A DNA stretch of 62,155 nt from Chloroflexota bacterium (GCA_021325095.1 JAJPHV010000121.1:1-62155), one strand, 5' to 3'; positions 42,692 through 51,742 are shown, numbered from the stretch's first letter. The notes: a model not told the origin generated them from the sequence alone. Program-made: numbers and translations.

Positions 42692-45169
42692 GTGATCGGC
42701 ATCGTTATCGTCTCTCACAGCACCAGGCTGGCCGAGGGCGCGGCGGAGTTGGCACGGGGTATGGCCGGGCCGGAAGTGAGTCTCGCAGCAGTGGGTGGCC
42801 TCGACTTGCCGGAGCGTCCACTTGGCACGGACGCGACTCTCATTGTGCAGGCCATCGAACAGGTCTACTCCGACGACGGCGTGCTGATCCTGATGGATCT
42901 GGGAAGTGCTCTCCTCAGCGCAGAGATGGCACTGGACATGCTCACGCCAGAGCGCAGGACACACGTCTTGTTGTGCGATGCGCCACTGGTCGAGGGGGCA
43001 GTCGCGGCGGCTGTCCAGGCACGGCTGGGGGCCTCGCTCGAACAGGCTGCCGCCGAAGCCCGTGCCGCACTTGGCCCCAAGATCGAGCACCTGAAACCGG
43101 AAGCGCCAGCCGTCGGTACGGCTGCACCGCCCACTGCTCCTGCCAGCGAAGCCGGAGCGAATACGATTCGGCTGGTGGTGCAAAACCGCCTGGGGTTGCA
43201 CGCGCGCCCGGCTGCGCGCCTCGTCCAGACGGCCAGCCGCTTCCAAAGTGACGTGCAAATCACCGACCTCAGCGCCGGACGCGGCCCGGCCAGCGCGCGC
43301 AGCATCAACGCCATTGCCACCCTGGGCGTGCGCCAGGGCCACGAGATTGAGATCGTCGCATCCGGGGCCGATGCAGAAGCAGCATTGACGGCCCTGCGCC
43401 AACTGGCCGATCAGCGCTTCGGCGATACGGACGCGGACACCACGCTGCCTCAGCCTGTGTCCACGCCGCCGGTTCAACAGGATGGGTCTACGCTGATCGG
43501 TATTGCGGCCTCTTCTGGCGCTGCGCTTGGCCCGGCCCGGCATTTTCGCCTGGCAGCGCCCCCGATCCGTGCGCTGATCGCCGCTGATCCGCAGGCGGAG
43601 TGGGACGCTCTCCTGGCCGCGATTGACCGGACTCGGCAACAGATCGAGACGACGAGGGCGGCTGTGGCCCGACGCACCGATCCTCGCGCAGCAGAAATCT
43701 TTGACGCGCATCTGCTGTTCCTCGATGACGCTGCCCTGCGTGAACCTGCCCGGCGTGCCATCTTTGCCGATCAGGCCAGTGCCGCCGCCGCGTGGCAGCA
43801 AGCCGTCAATGCGGTGGCCGCCCAGTATCGTGCGCTCGACGACGAGTACATGCGTGCCCGGAGCGCCGACGTGCAGAACGTGGGCCAGCAAGTGTTAGTC
43901 AAGCTGCTGGGCGGCGAAGTAGCTCCGTTGGCTGAACCCGGCATCCTGATCGCCCATGACCTGACCCCGGCGGATGTGGCACGACTGGATGCTTCGCACG
44001 TGCTCGGCATTTGCACCGCCTCCGGCAGCCCGACTTCGCACGGCGCAATCCTGGCCCGCTCGCTTGGCATTCCGGCGGTGGTTGGCCTGGGCAGCGCCAT
44101 CCTGAGCGTGGAGGATGGCACACTGCTGGTGCTGGATGGCGACACCGGACGGGTCACGATCAACCCGGGCGAGGAAACTGCCGGCAGGTTCCGCCAGCAA
44201 ATGGAACGAACGCGAGCCACACCCATTCCAGTGGTTGCGGGGCCAATCACGACGCGCGGTGGGCGCCCTATCGAGGTGGCCGCCAACATCGGTTCCGTCG
44301 TGGAAGCACGCGCTGCCGTCGCCGCTGGAGCGGATGGTGTGGGCGTCTTGCGCACTGAGTTTCTGTTTCTGCATCGGCAGATCGCCCCCCACGAGGACGA
44401 GCAATATACGGCCTACCGCGCCATAGCGGAGGCGCTGCAAGGCCGCCCCATGATTATCCGCACGCTGGACGTGGGCGGAGACAAGCCACTGCCCTACATT
44501 GATCAGGGCCGCGAGGCGAACCCATTCCTGGGCTGGCGTGCTATCCGGCTGTGCCTGGATCAGCCCGCCTTTTTCAAAACCCAGCTTCGCGCGATTGTCC
44601 GTACTGCTGCCGAGTTCCCGATCAAAGTCATGTTCCCGATGATTGCCACCCTCGCCGAATTTCGGCAGGCCAGCGCGCTCCTGGCCGAGGCCCGCTCTGA
44701 AGTAGTCGCACGCGGCCACGCTGCGCCAGACCGCATCGAAACAGGGATCATGGTCGAGATTCCGGCCTGCGCGTTGCAAGCCGCCCAGTTCGCGCCCGAA
44801 GTCGATTTCTTCTCGATTGGCACAAACGACCTGATCCAGTACACAATGGCCGCCGAGCGCGGTAACCCTCGCCTCACCTCGCTGGCCGATGGCTTTCAGC
44901 CCGCTGTGCTCAAACTGATCCGGCAGGTTGTCGAGGCAGCACACGCGCACGGCAAATGGGTCGGCATCTGCGGCGAATTGGCGAGCGATCCGCTGGCTGT
45001 GCCGCTGCTGATTGGGCTGGGCGTGGACGAATTGAGCATGAACGCGCCCGCCATCCCGCGCGCCAAGCACATCATTTGCACATTGGACGATGCCAGGATG
45101 GAAGCAACAGCGCTCTCAGCGTTGAGCCTTGTAACACCTGGCGAAGTGCGGGCGTTGCTGCGTCCTTAA
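42692..45169 (+). CDS. dhaM: DhaM-HPr-Enzyme I phosphotransfer fusion
   Basis: 825 residues from a GTG behind GGAG. Three PTS modules in one chain: a DhaM/EIIA-Man-type domain (1-125) with active His9 in VSHST, an HPr domain (157-245) with His170 in NRLGLHARP and the ARSINAIATLG segment, and Enzyme I (265-825) with His450 in SPTSHGAILARS, RTEFLFL, DVGGDKPLP and GTNDLIQYT. All three phospho-His sites are present, so PEP phosphate can run EI to HPr to DhaM within one protein. In known systems DhaM then phosphorylates ADP held by DhaL for dihydroxyacetone kinase. No dhaK or dhaL is in the window. Confidence 0.93.
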   Translation: MIGIVIVSHSTRLAEGAAELARGMAGPEVSLAAVGGLDLPERPLGTDATLIVQAIEQVYSDDGVLILMDLGSALLSAEMALDMLTPERRTHVLLCDAPLVEGAVAAAVQARLGASLEQAAAEARAALGPKIEHLKPEAPAVGTAAPPTAPASEAGANTIRLVVQNRLGLHARPAARLVQTASRFQSDVQITDLSAGRGPASARSINAIATLGVRQGHEIEIVASGADAEAALTALRQLADQRFGDTDADTTLPQPVSTPPVQQDGSTLIGIAASSGAALGPARHFRLAAPPIRALIAADPQAEWDALLAAIDRTRQQIETTRAAVARRTDPRAAEIFDAHLLFLDDAALREPARRAIFADQASAAAAWQQAVNAVAAQYRALDDEYMRARSADVQNVGQQVLVKLLGGEVAPLAEPGILIAHDLTPADVARLDASHVLGICTASGSPTSHGAILARSLGIPAVVGLGSAILSVEDGTLLVLDGDTGRVTINPGEETAGRFRQQMERTRATPIPVVAGPITTRGGRPIEVAANIGSVVEARAAVAAGADGVGVLRTEFLFLHRQIAPHEDEQYTAYRAIAEALQGRPMIIRTLDVGGDKPLPYIDQGREANPFLGWRAIRLCLDQPAFFKTQLRAIVRTAAEFPIKVMFPMIATLAEFRQASALLAEARSEVVARGHAAPDRIETGIMVEIPACALQAAQFAPEVDFFSIGTNDLIQYTMAAERGNPRLTSLADGFQPAVLKLIRQVVEAAHAHGKWVGICGELASDPLAVPLLIGLGVDELSMNAPAIPRAKHIICTLDDARMEATALSALSLVTPGEVRALLRP

Positions 45170-45206
45170 ACCTCACCAGCGAGAAAGTCATTCAGGAGAA
45201 ACAACA

Positions 45207-45782
45207 ATGGCTGTACCCCATCACAGTGCCGACCCCTGGACGCGTGTTCGCACCGTCCATGATCTGCCCGCCGACGAGGTGATCTCGGCCTTCCAGAAGG
45301 AAATACGCCGGGGACACACCGAAAACGCGGCGCTGCTGGCTTACGAAATGTTGACGACCAGCGCGGAGCTGGAAGAGGTGGTCTGGCGGCGCTTGCAGGT
45401 TATCTCAGTGGAGGACGTGGGCTACGGCAACCTGAACGCGCCGGTGCTGGTCGAAACGCTGTACCAGATGCACTTCCGTGTTCCGCCTGGGCGCGGGGAT
45501 CGCTACCTGTTCGCCATCCATGCCGTGCGTGTGCTGTCCACCAGCCAGAAGGAACGCGGCAGCGACGAACTGCTGAACTGGATTGCTCAGGCGGTGGAGC
45601 AGGAAGGCAAACTGCCGGAAATCCCCGACTACGCGATTGACATGCACACGCGGCGCGGCCAGGAGATGGGCCGGGACTACGCCCACTTTCTGACGGAAGC
45701 CTCGAAGGTGATGCCGGAAGTGCCAGACCGCGACAGGACATACCTGAATCGGCTGCTGGCGGGGTTGAAGGGCACACAATAG
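45207..45782 (+). CDS. Stand-alone RarA/MgsA C-terminal-type domain
   Basis: 191 residues, a soluble alpha-helical protein. The run from AFQKEIRRGHTENAALLAYEML through LEEVVWRRLQVISVEDVG matches the C-terminal tetramerisation region of RarA (MgsA) AAA ATPases (pattern: KxxRGxxxxAAL-Y-ML and RRLxxIxxEDVG). The N-terminal AAA ATPase with its Walker motifs is missing: the upstream sequence belongs to Enzyme I. GGAGAAACAAC precedes the ATG. It may be a small adaptor derived from RarA or a remnant kept for another use. The following bases are a transposase remnant in the same reading frame after the stop. Confidence 0.7.
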   Translation: MAVPHHSADPWTRVRTVHDLPADEVISAFQKEIRRGHTENAALLAYEMLTTSAELEEVVWRRLQVISVEDVGYGNLNAPVLVETLYQMHFRVPPGRGDRYLFAIHAVRVLSTSQKERGSDELLNWIAQAVEQEGKLPEIPDYAIDMHTRRGQEMGRDYAHFLTEASKVMPEVPDRDRTYLNRLLAGLKGTQ

Positions 45783-46103
45783 CACATACGCGCACGGTTT
45801 TCACGGCGCGTCCAACGTGTCCTGGCGCAACTGGGCTACACTTCCCCGAACACCTCTGCCATTGAACAGCGCCATGCCACCGCTCGACGCATGAACGCTC
45901 ATCAGGTTCGCCACTCGCTGGCTTTTCCGTGGCAGGATGACACCCAAATCGCGCCGTTCCCTGCGTCTGCGCCTGGCACACCTCCGAGAATACAAGTGTT
46001 CGAACCTCGTACCCCGGCGCTGGCACTGCGGCTTACTGACCACGTCTGGTCAATTCAGGACATCCGGCTCGCACCCATGTTCTCATCGGGAGGTGCGGGA
46101 TAA
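45783..46103 (+). pseudogene. Decayed IS transposase C-terminal remnant
   Basis: In frame from just after the preceding stop, the translation contains RVQRVLAQLGYTSPNTSAIEQRHATARRMNAHQVRH and, near the end, RTPALALRLTDHVWS. I recognise both from IS1-like DDE transposases common in Chloroflexota (patterns NTSAIERxNxTxRxxNARKVRKTL and RTPAMAAGLTDHVWS). Only about 107 codons remain, without start or the first catalytic residues, so it is a fragment. The next 241 bases to 46344 hold AT-richer sequence and the upstream region of a response regulator; nothing further is recognised there. Confidence 0.65.
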
Positions 46104-46344
46104 TCTCATATGACCATCCTCCTTCCCGGCTGGCGTGTGAATTTTACGTATAAGTTTTTCCCAATACGCCACTTTAATACACCTTTGAGATGGAAAACGC
46201 CTGCAAAATCCTTAAAATGTGAAGTACGTGGATGACTGGACAGCACGGGTAGATTGTGGTTCGGCTGCCCGTTGATCATCGCAATTCTTGCTATCCATTG
46301 GGGATCGCAGTCCATCAATCCGCACTCCCTGAAGGAGAACATCC

Positions 46345-46713
46345 ATGAAAAAAATCCTGATTGTTGATGACCAGCCCGCAGTACGCGAATTGGTGAGCGT
46401 TACGCTGGAGATCGGCCCCTACCACATCCTGACAGCGGAAAACGGCGACCAGGCATTGGAGCTTGCCCGGGCAGAACTGCCCGAACTGATGCTGCTCGAC
46501 ATCCAGATGCCCGGCGGCAGCCTGGATGGCTTGGACGTATGTCGCGTCCTGAAAAGCGACGAACGTACCAAAGACATCACGATCATCATCCTGACGGCCA
46601 AAGGACAGGATTGGGACAGGCAGGCCGGCCAGGACGCCGGGGCCGATGATTATTTTGTCAAGCCGTTCAGTCCGCTCGAATTGATGAACAAGGTCGAACA
46701 CATTCTGGGATAA
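46345..46713 (+). CDS. Single-domain response regulator
   Basis: 122 residues, a receiver domain alone. Acidic pair at Asp8-Asp9, phosphorylation site Asp52 in LLDIQMPGG, switch Thr in ILTAKG and Lys in YFVKPF. A Gly-Gly-Ser insertion after the phosphorylation loop is visible. No output domain, so it works through protein contacts. A good ribosome site (AAGGAG) precedes the ATG. The dual-core histidine kinase starts 20 bases downstream, which makes the pair a simple two-component system without a transcription output. Confidence 0.93.
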   Translation: MKKILIVDDQPAVRELVSVTLEIGPYHILTAENGDQALELARAELPELMLLDIQMPGGSLDGLDVCRVLKSDERTKDITIIILTAKGQDWDRQAGQDAGADDYFVKPFSPLELMNKVEHILG

Positions 46714-46733
46714 TCTGGCTGAGGACGTGAGTC

Positions 46734-48758
46734 ATGGACGAATTGGATCAGCCATCGGGCGATCTGGAACTGGCGCACCGACAGGCACTCAAGTATGGGC
46801 AAGATTTAGCCCGTGTCTACGTCGCCGAAAAGGCCAAGCGCGAAGAACTCGAAGTGGCCTATCAGGTCCTCAGCGCTATTTTTGCCAGCACACCCGATGG
46901 GCTGGTCGTACTGGACGATCAGTATAACATTACTCAGGCCAACACGGCCTTTGTTCAGCTTGTCGAGATGACCCTGCAAGAGCTGGTCGGACGCGCCATC
47001 AACGACATCCTGCTCACCGAGGAACTGCTTCCCGCATTGGAGTACCTGGCTGCGGATAGTTCTGCACCTTCCGAAGTTGACCTGACCCTGACCCGGCCTG
47101 TTAAGCGCTCGCTGCACGCCAACATCGCCCGGCTGCAATCGGGCCGCCTGCGCGGCTGGATCATCGCGGTGCGCGATGAAACCCGCCGTAAGCGGATGGA
47201 GCACCAGAAAGTGGAATTCATCAACATCGCCGCTCACGAACTGCGCACGCCGTTGGGCGCGGTGTTGGGCTACAGCGAACTCCTGCGGGATAGCAACGCT
47301 GAGACTAACAATCTGACCGCCGACCAGAAGGAATACCTGGGCGCGATCCTGCGGGGCGGACAGCGCTTAAACAACATCGTCATGGAACTGGTTCAGTTTG
47401 CCGATCTGACTCAGGGCGACATCCGGCCCCACGAAATTGTGGAATTCGTCCTGTCGGAACTGATCAACAGCACAGCAGACGAACTGCGCCAAGCCGCTAC
47501 CGACAAACGGATCGCCCTCAAAATCGACGCTGACCCGTTGATCAAGATGAGGGCAGACAGCGCATGGCTGCGCTCCGCGCTCTACCAGTTGATTCTGAAC
47601 GCCATCAATTTCACGCTGCCCGGCGGCGAAATCCGTATCAAGGCCGAGGAAGAACAGAATCAGGTCATTCTTCGGGTGAGCGATAACGGCATTGGCATCC
47701 CCAAACCTGACCTGGAAACGATCTTCCGCCCGTTTTTCCAGGTCGAGGGGCACGACACTCGCCGGGTCGGTGGCCTGGGGCTGGGGTTGTCCATTGCGCG
47801 CCGGGCCGTGACCCAACTGGGCGGTACCATCTCCGTCGATAGCACGCTGAACGTGGGAACAACCTTCACCCTCGAACTGCCGACGCAACAGCATTCGTCA
47901 AACGCTGCGCAGCTATCGGCCATCCAGGCCGAACTGGATTCCAGCCAGCAGCAGGCGCTGGTATATGCGCGAGACATGCAGCGCTTGTACCGCCAGCTTC
48001 AGGAAACCAACCGCAGCCTGCAAACCATCAATACGCAGCTTGACGAAGCCAACAAATTGAAGGCCAATTTCCTGAGCGTGATCAGCCACGAACTGCGCTC
48101 GCCCTTCGCCTCGATTGAACTGGCGCTGCAAACCTTCAACCGCTACGGGGTCGAGGAACTTCGCCCCGAACAACGTGATCTGCTCGACCAACTGGCTCAA
48201 AACCTGAAAGATGGCCGCCGGATGATCGACAGCCTGGTGACGTATGCCAGTCTGCTCAGTAAACAGGGCCGCCTCAACCTGCAAGCGGTGGAAATCGACC
48301 AGGTGATCGACGAGACCACCGCTGCCCTGCGCCCGCTGGCCGACAGGCGACGGCAGTCCCTGGTGGTTCAGGTGTCCAGAGGGTTGACGTTGCCCTCCGG
48401 CGACAGGGAACGGATCGGCGAGGCTGTCTGGCATCTGCTTCACAATGCTATCAAATTCAGCAAGGCCGAAGGACAGATCGTCATCCGGGCACACACTGAA
48501 GGCGAGTACCTGGCGATTGAGGTCAAGGACACCGGAGTCGGTATCCCACTGGACAAGCAAGCGCAGGTCTGGGAGTCCTTCGCCCAGTTGTCGGACTCGG
48601 TCAAACGCGGCGTCGAGGGCCTGGGGTTAGGGCTGGCCCTCGTGCGTTACGTGGCACTGGCGCACGGCGGCAACGTCGTCCTGCACAGCGAACCCGGCGT
48701 CGGCAGCGTGATTGGCTTCTGGCTGCCCATCTCACGGCGCTATGAGGGGGCCGCCTAG
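46734..48758 (+). CDS. PAS histidine kinase with two complete kinase cores
   Basis: 674 residues, no transmembrane helix. A coiled segment (1-45) and a PAS domain (46-150) precede kinase core 1: His168 in AAHELRTP, HATPase with DNGIGIP and GLGLGLS. A second coiled linker at 405-440 (QALVYARDMQRLYRQL) closely repeats the N-terminal one (QALKYGQDLARVY), then core 2 follows: His452 in SHELRSP, Asn571 in HNAIKF, DTGVGIP and GLGLGLA. Both cores look intact. The domain order suggests internal duplication. Its stop shares the tetranucleotide CTAG with the convergent crtY stop. Confidence 0.93.
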   Translation: MDELDQPSGDLELAHRQALKYGQDLARVYVAEKAKREELEVAYQVLSAIFASTPDGLVVLDDQYNITQANTAFVQLVEMTLQELVGRAINDILLTEELLPALEYLAADSSAPSEVDLTLTRPVKRSLHANIARLQSGRLRGWIIAVRDETRRKRMEHQKVEFINIAAHELRTPLGAVLGYSELLRDSNAETNNLTADQKEYLGAILRGGQRLNNIVMELVQFADLTQGDIRPHEIVEFVLSELINSTADELRQAATDKRIALKIDADPLIKMRADSAWLRSALYQLILNAINFTLPGGEIRIKAEEEQNQVILRVSDNGIGIPKPDLETIFRPFFQVEGHDTRRVGGLGLGLSIARRAVTQLGGTISVDSTLNVGTTFTLELPTQQHSSNAAQLSAIQAELDSSQQQALVYARDMQRLYRQLQETNRSLQTINTQLDEANKLKANFLSVISHELRSPFASIELALQTFNRYGVEELRPEQRDLLDQLAQNLKDGRRMIDSLVTYASLLSKQGRLNLQAVEIDQVIDETTAALRPLADRRRQSLVVQVSRGLTLPSGDRERIGEAVWHLLHNAIKFSKAEGQIVIRAHTEGEYLAIEVKDTGVGIPLDKQAQVWESFAQLSDSVKRGVEGLGLGLALVRYVALAHGGNVVLHSEPGVGSVIGFWLPISRRYEGAA

Positions 48759-49897
48759 ACTCTCCGCCAACGGTTCAGCCGGGACAATGCCCGAACGAAG
48801 GGCCAGAGTGGTACAGATACCATCATCGCCAGCTTTTCCGGCAGCGACGCTGTTTCATCCAGGAAACGGAAGATTCGCCTGATCGGGTTGTTCCTGAACA
48901 TGGCGGTAAAAATCAACTGCATCTGCCCGCCATACTGCTGCATCACCTCTAGCATCAGCGAGTCGCACTGCCGGAACCACCAGGGGTCAGCTGGAACGTC
49001 GAAAGGGTGTCCCGTCGTGAGCATAGATTGGACGATGGCTGCCGAGTCCTGCTGAATGCGCAAAAAGGCGTAGCCCGACGACGGCTTGACTCTGCCGCCC
49101 TGTGCGCCGACTGTCATCACGTGCCGCCCTGTGCGCCGGGGAAATACGTAGTCGGTCAGGGGGTTGACGCCGCCCTCCTTTGCCACGATGCGGTAACTTG
49201 TGATCCCCAGTGTTCGCTCGACGTAGTCGCTCAGGGCTTCGTCGCCATGATCGGGACTGCCACTCACCAACTCGACCAGCGCCCGCTGTCCTGTGAAGGG
49301 CAGCACATACAAGAAGCGCATTTCGCCCTTCTGCGGCGTTCGGAAGTCGAACAGTGTGGCAATGCCCGGATCGAAAACCGCGTCCGCCGTCTCGATCTCC
49401 CAACCTCTGAAGTGCTGCTGAAGGTAATGACAGCGGGCCGAATCAGGGGCAAAATGGGTCAGCGAGAACAGGCTATCGAAGACCCACGTTCCAGCGTAGC
49501 GTTCTGCGCCGACAGCGACGGTGGCGTATTCGTCGCCATCCTCGATCCGGTCAATTTTGCCCTGCACGAAGTCCACGTTGGCGCAGTCGGCCAGCGCTTT
49601 CCTCACAAAACGATAAAAGTCGAGGCCGCGTATCATCCGGTAGCGATACGACCCCAGATCGATGAGCCGCTGAAAGTCCTCGCCCACAAATTGCAATCGA
49701 TCCCACGAGCGGTACACGACACTGTCAAAAAGGGTCGGTTGTTCCGTCCAGAAACAGAGGGTGCGGTCATTCCGATCTTTGGCGTCGCGGTCAAGGATCA
49801 GGATAGAGCAATCGCGCAGTGGGCTGTGGATCAGGTGATAAGCCAGACTCAGCCCGGCGATACCTCCTCCCGCCATGATGAAGTCGTAGCGCTGCAA
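48755..49897 (-). CDS. crtY: Lycopene cyclase (CrtY/CrtL type flavoprotein)
   Basis: 380 residues. N-terminal FAD-binding site GGGIAGLSLA at about 10-19 followed by the acidic end of strand 2 (LILDRD), then LCFWTEQP, a family marker of CrtY-type cyclases (DxxxxxTWCFW in relatives). The middle has the FDSLF strand and the late GGRVKPSSGYAF motif that lines the second half of the flavin site. Cyclises the psi ends of lycopene at the membrane. The protein is full length. It lies 11 bases downstream of crtB on the same strand. It is evolutionarily unrelated to the CrtYc/CrtYd pair at 38 kb. Confidence 0.92.
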   Translation of the reverse strand: MQRYDFIMAGGGIAGLSLAYHLIHSPLRDCSILILDRDAKDRNDRTLCFWTEQPTLFDSVVYRSWDRLQFVGEDFQRLIDLGSYRYRMIRGLDFYRFVRKALADCANVDFVQGKIDRIEDGDEYATVAVGAERYAGTWVFDSLFSLTHFAPDSARCHYLQQHFRGWEIETADAVFDPGIATLFDFRTPQKGEMRFLYVLPFTGQRALVELVSGSPDHGDEALSDYVERTLGITSYRIVAKEGGVNPLTDYVFPRRTGRHVMTVGAQGGRVKPSSGYAFLRIQQDSAAIVQSMLTTGHPFDVPADPWWFRQCDSLMLEVMQQYGGQMQLIFTAMFRNNPIRRIFRFLDETASLPEKLAMMVSVPLWPFVRALSRLNRWRRV

Positions 49898-49908
49898 GGG
49901 TTCCGTCC

Positions 49909-50901
49909 TCAGCGGCTGTGCCAGCCTATCAGCGGCAGGCGGCGCAGCTTGCCCCAGGTGTCGACGTGGGCGCGGCGGCTGAACACGTCATAATCGTGCG
50001 CCTCGATGTCGTCCAGAATGGCGCGGTAAAGTTCACTGGCAGCAGCGACGGCCAAACGCCCGTCCCGGTTCAGGAGCGAAATGCCCGGCCATGCTTCGGC
50101 ATACAGGCAGCGGTTGCGCGCTATCTGAAAGCGCATACAGGCGCGCCAGCGCTCATTGATCCGTCCGGCGGCAATATCCTCTTCTGTGAGCGCATAGGCA
50201 TCAAGTTCGTCCAGAGGCAGGTACAGGCGTCCAGATCGCCAGTCTTCACCCACGTCGCGCAGAATGTTGGTCAACTGAAGCGCCACCCCCAGCTTGATTG
50301 CATAGGGGATGGCGTCTTTGTCTGCGTACCCGATGACGTGCATACTCATCAACCCGACAGTGGATGCCACGCCATAGGCATAGGCTGCCAGATCGGCAAA
50401 GGTGCGGTAGCGGGTTTGCTGAAAGTCGCGTGCCACGCCATCGATAAGCTGTTCGGCGTAGCAGGCCGGAATCGCATATCGCGCGCGGGTGTCGGCCCAG
50501 GCCAGGGCAATCAGATCGTGCGCGGTGACGTCCGATGGCATATCCGTATAGATGGGTTGCGACAGGGCCTGCCGTCGCCAGTGCAGTAGCGTGTGCTCGA
50601 TCAGATCGGCGCTTTGGGACTTGCCGGGCCGGTCTACGATGTCGTCGCTGACCCGGCAAAAGGCGTAAAGTGCGCGGATGGCCTGCCGTTTGTGGCGCGG
50701 CAGCAGTTGAGTAGCCCAGTAGAAGGAGCGGCTATGTGCGGCGGTTACACGCTCGCAGTAGGCATAGGCGCGTTCCAGGATTGGTGGGTTGTGCGCGGCA
50801 ATGCGGGGCATGGCTGTGCCCGCAACGGCAAGGTGAGCTTCCTGTGCGCGTGAAAGCAGCGGAAGTTCCCAGGTATGCAGCGTTAGCGGAGAAATAGTCA
50901 T
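49909..50901 (-). CDS. crtB: Phytoene synthase
   Basis: 330 residues. Condenses two geranylgeranyl diphosphates to phytoene (squalene/phytoene synthase family). The Mg-diphosphate-binding DxxxD motif is in SDDIVDRP (about 85) and the second site in LRDVGEDWRSGRLYLP (about 215). SRSFYWATQLLPRHKRQAIRALYAFCR is the typical first substrate-binding block. It starts a short unit with crtY: together they provide the first step and the ring closure, while crtE and crtI are not in the window. Upstream, a small zinc-ribbon gene ends only 6 bases before the start. Confidence 0.95.
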   Translation of the reverse strand: MTISPLTLHTWELPLLSRAQEAHLAVAGTAMPRIAAHNPPILERAYAYCERVTAAHSRSFYWATQLLPRHKRQAIRALYAFCRVSDDIVDRPGKSQSADLIEHTLLHWRRQALSQPIYTDMPSDVTAHDLIALAWADTRARYAIPACYAEQLIDGVARDFQQTRYRTFADLAAYAYGVASTVGLMSMHVIGYADKDAIPYAIKLGVALQLTNILRDVGEDWRSGRLYLPLDELDAYALTEEDIAAGRINERWRACMRFQIARNRCLYAEAWPGISLLNRDGRLAVAAASELYRAILDDIEAHDYDVFSRRAHVDTWGKLRRLPLIGWHSR

Positions 50902-50907
50902 GGCAGC

Positions 50908-51144
50908 CTACGCCGTCTGGCCGTGCTTCACCGGGACAAGCGTGGCCTCCTGATGCACTTCAGAGGGGCGCAGCGCCAGCCATACGGCACGATAATCGAT
51001 GAAAGTCAACTGAAGATGGCTGGGCGCGCCGCACAGCGGGCAAACCTCACGGGGCGGGAAAATCGGGCTGTGGCAGTTCTGGCAGACCTCACCCATCAGG
51101 GTGTAGCGCTGCTGCCGGATGCGCCAATTCTGTGGAATACTCAT
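50908..51144 (-). CDS. Small DUF35-like zinc ribbon protein
   Basis: 78 residues, from the ATG at 51144 behind AGGGG; the longer frame upstream overlaps another gene and has no such site. Two CxxC pairs (Cys21, Cys24, Cys35, Cys38) make a rubredoxin-type zinc ribbon, followed by an OB-like strand pattern (LQLTFIDYRAVW). This arrangement is seen in DUF35 proteins that partner thiolases or synthases in acyl-CoA chemistry; no such partner is adjacent here. It may instead assist the phytoene synthase encoded 6 bases downstream, which is an inference from position only. Confidence 0.75.
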   Translation of the reverse strand: MSIPQNWRIRQQRYTLMGEVCQNCHSPIFPPREVCPLCGAPSHLQLTFIDYRAVWLALRPSEVHQEATLVPVKHGQTA

Positions 51145-51158
51145 CGGGATACCCCTAG

Positions 51159-51731
51159 CTAACTCCTGAGCGCAGGTTGTGCCGGTTTCCAGAACGTGCG
51201 CTGGACGGCCAGGCGGCGCTGTTCGCGGGGCTTGTACCGGACAACCAGCATCGTCGCCAGCAGCCCGGCGCACTGAACCACACTGAAAATGATCGACAGG
51301 CTGCGAAAATAGAGATAGGTCGGGTTCTGAAGCACTGCTGCGCCCTGAACATCGACCAGTTTGAGTAGATAGATCGTCCAGGGGCCGAGGCACACTACAT
51401 CGAGGGCCAGCAGGGCCAGCAGCATCGCCCATGACCTACCACCATGCCGATGACGAGACTGCTGCCAGTCGGTCAGTCTGGCGATGACGACGGCAGTGAA
51501 GAGCAGGCTGACTGCCGCCGGGACAATGAGCAGTTGATCCAGCCGCACCAGGCAGAGGTGAATGGCATACAATGCCTGCCCACTGATCAGGCTGCCCGCC
51601 AGCGCGATCAAAGCCCGGCACAGGGCTGCGCCGATCCAGATCGCGGCGAACAGAATGTGAAAAGTGCGTACCCGCTGCTCGTCTACGGCACGGAGCCTGG
51701 TCACGCGACTGGCGTGCCTTTCAATCGACAT
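51159..51731 (-). CDS. DUF2269-like four-TM membrane protein
   Basis: 190 residues from the ATG at 51731, with AAGGAGG five bases upstream deciding the start. Four hydrophobic helices (about 22-45, 60-82, 95-120 and 140-165). The layout with FHILFAAIWIGAALC in the first helix resembles DUF2269/CopD-type integral membrane proteins, some of which bind heme. A His sits at the head of helix 1 (FHI), as expected for that group. The C terminus is Arg-rich and cytoplasmic. Neighbours are a receiver gene 11 bases upstream and the zinc ribbon gene 14 bases downstream, so all appear to be in one unit with crtB-crtY. Confidence 0.75.
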   Translation of the reverse strand: MSIERHASRVTRLRAVDEQRVRTFHILFAAIWIGAALCRALIALAGSLISGQALYAIHLCLVRLDQLLIVPAAVSLLFTAVVIARLTDWQQSRHRHGGRSWAMLLALLALDVVCLGPWTIYLLKLVDVQGAAVLQNPTYLYFRSLSIIFSVVQCAGLLATMLVVRYKPREQRRLAVQRTFWKPAQPALRS

Positions 51732-51742
51732 TGCTACCTCCT

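Noticed and set aside
42620..43891. A 423-codon minus-strand open frame, and a similar one at 43895-45070
   Set aside because: Both are antisense to the DhaM-HPr-EI fusion, which has intact motifs in all three modules.
50908..51432. 174-codon reading of the zinc ribbon gene
   Set aside because: The first 96 codons overlap the membrane protein gene, lack a ribosome site and have no domain; the ATG at 51144 gives the zinc ribbon alone.
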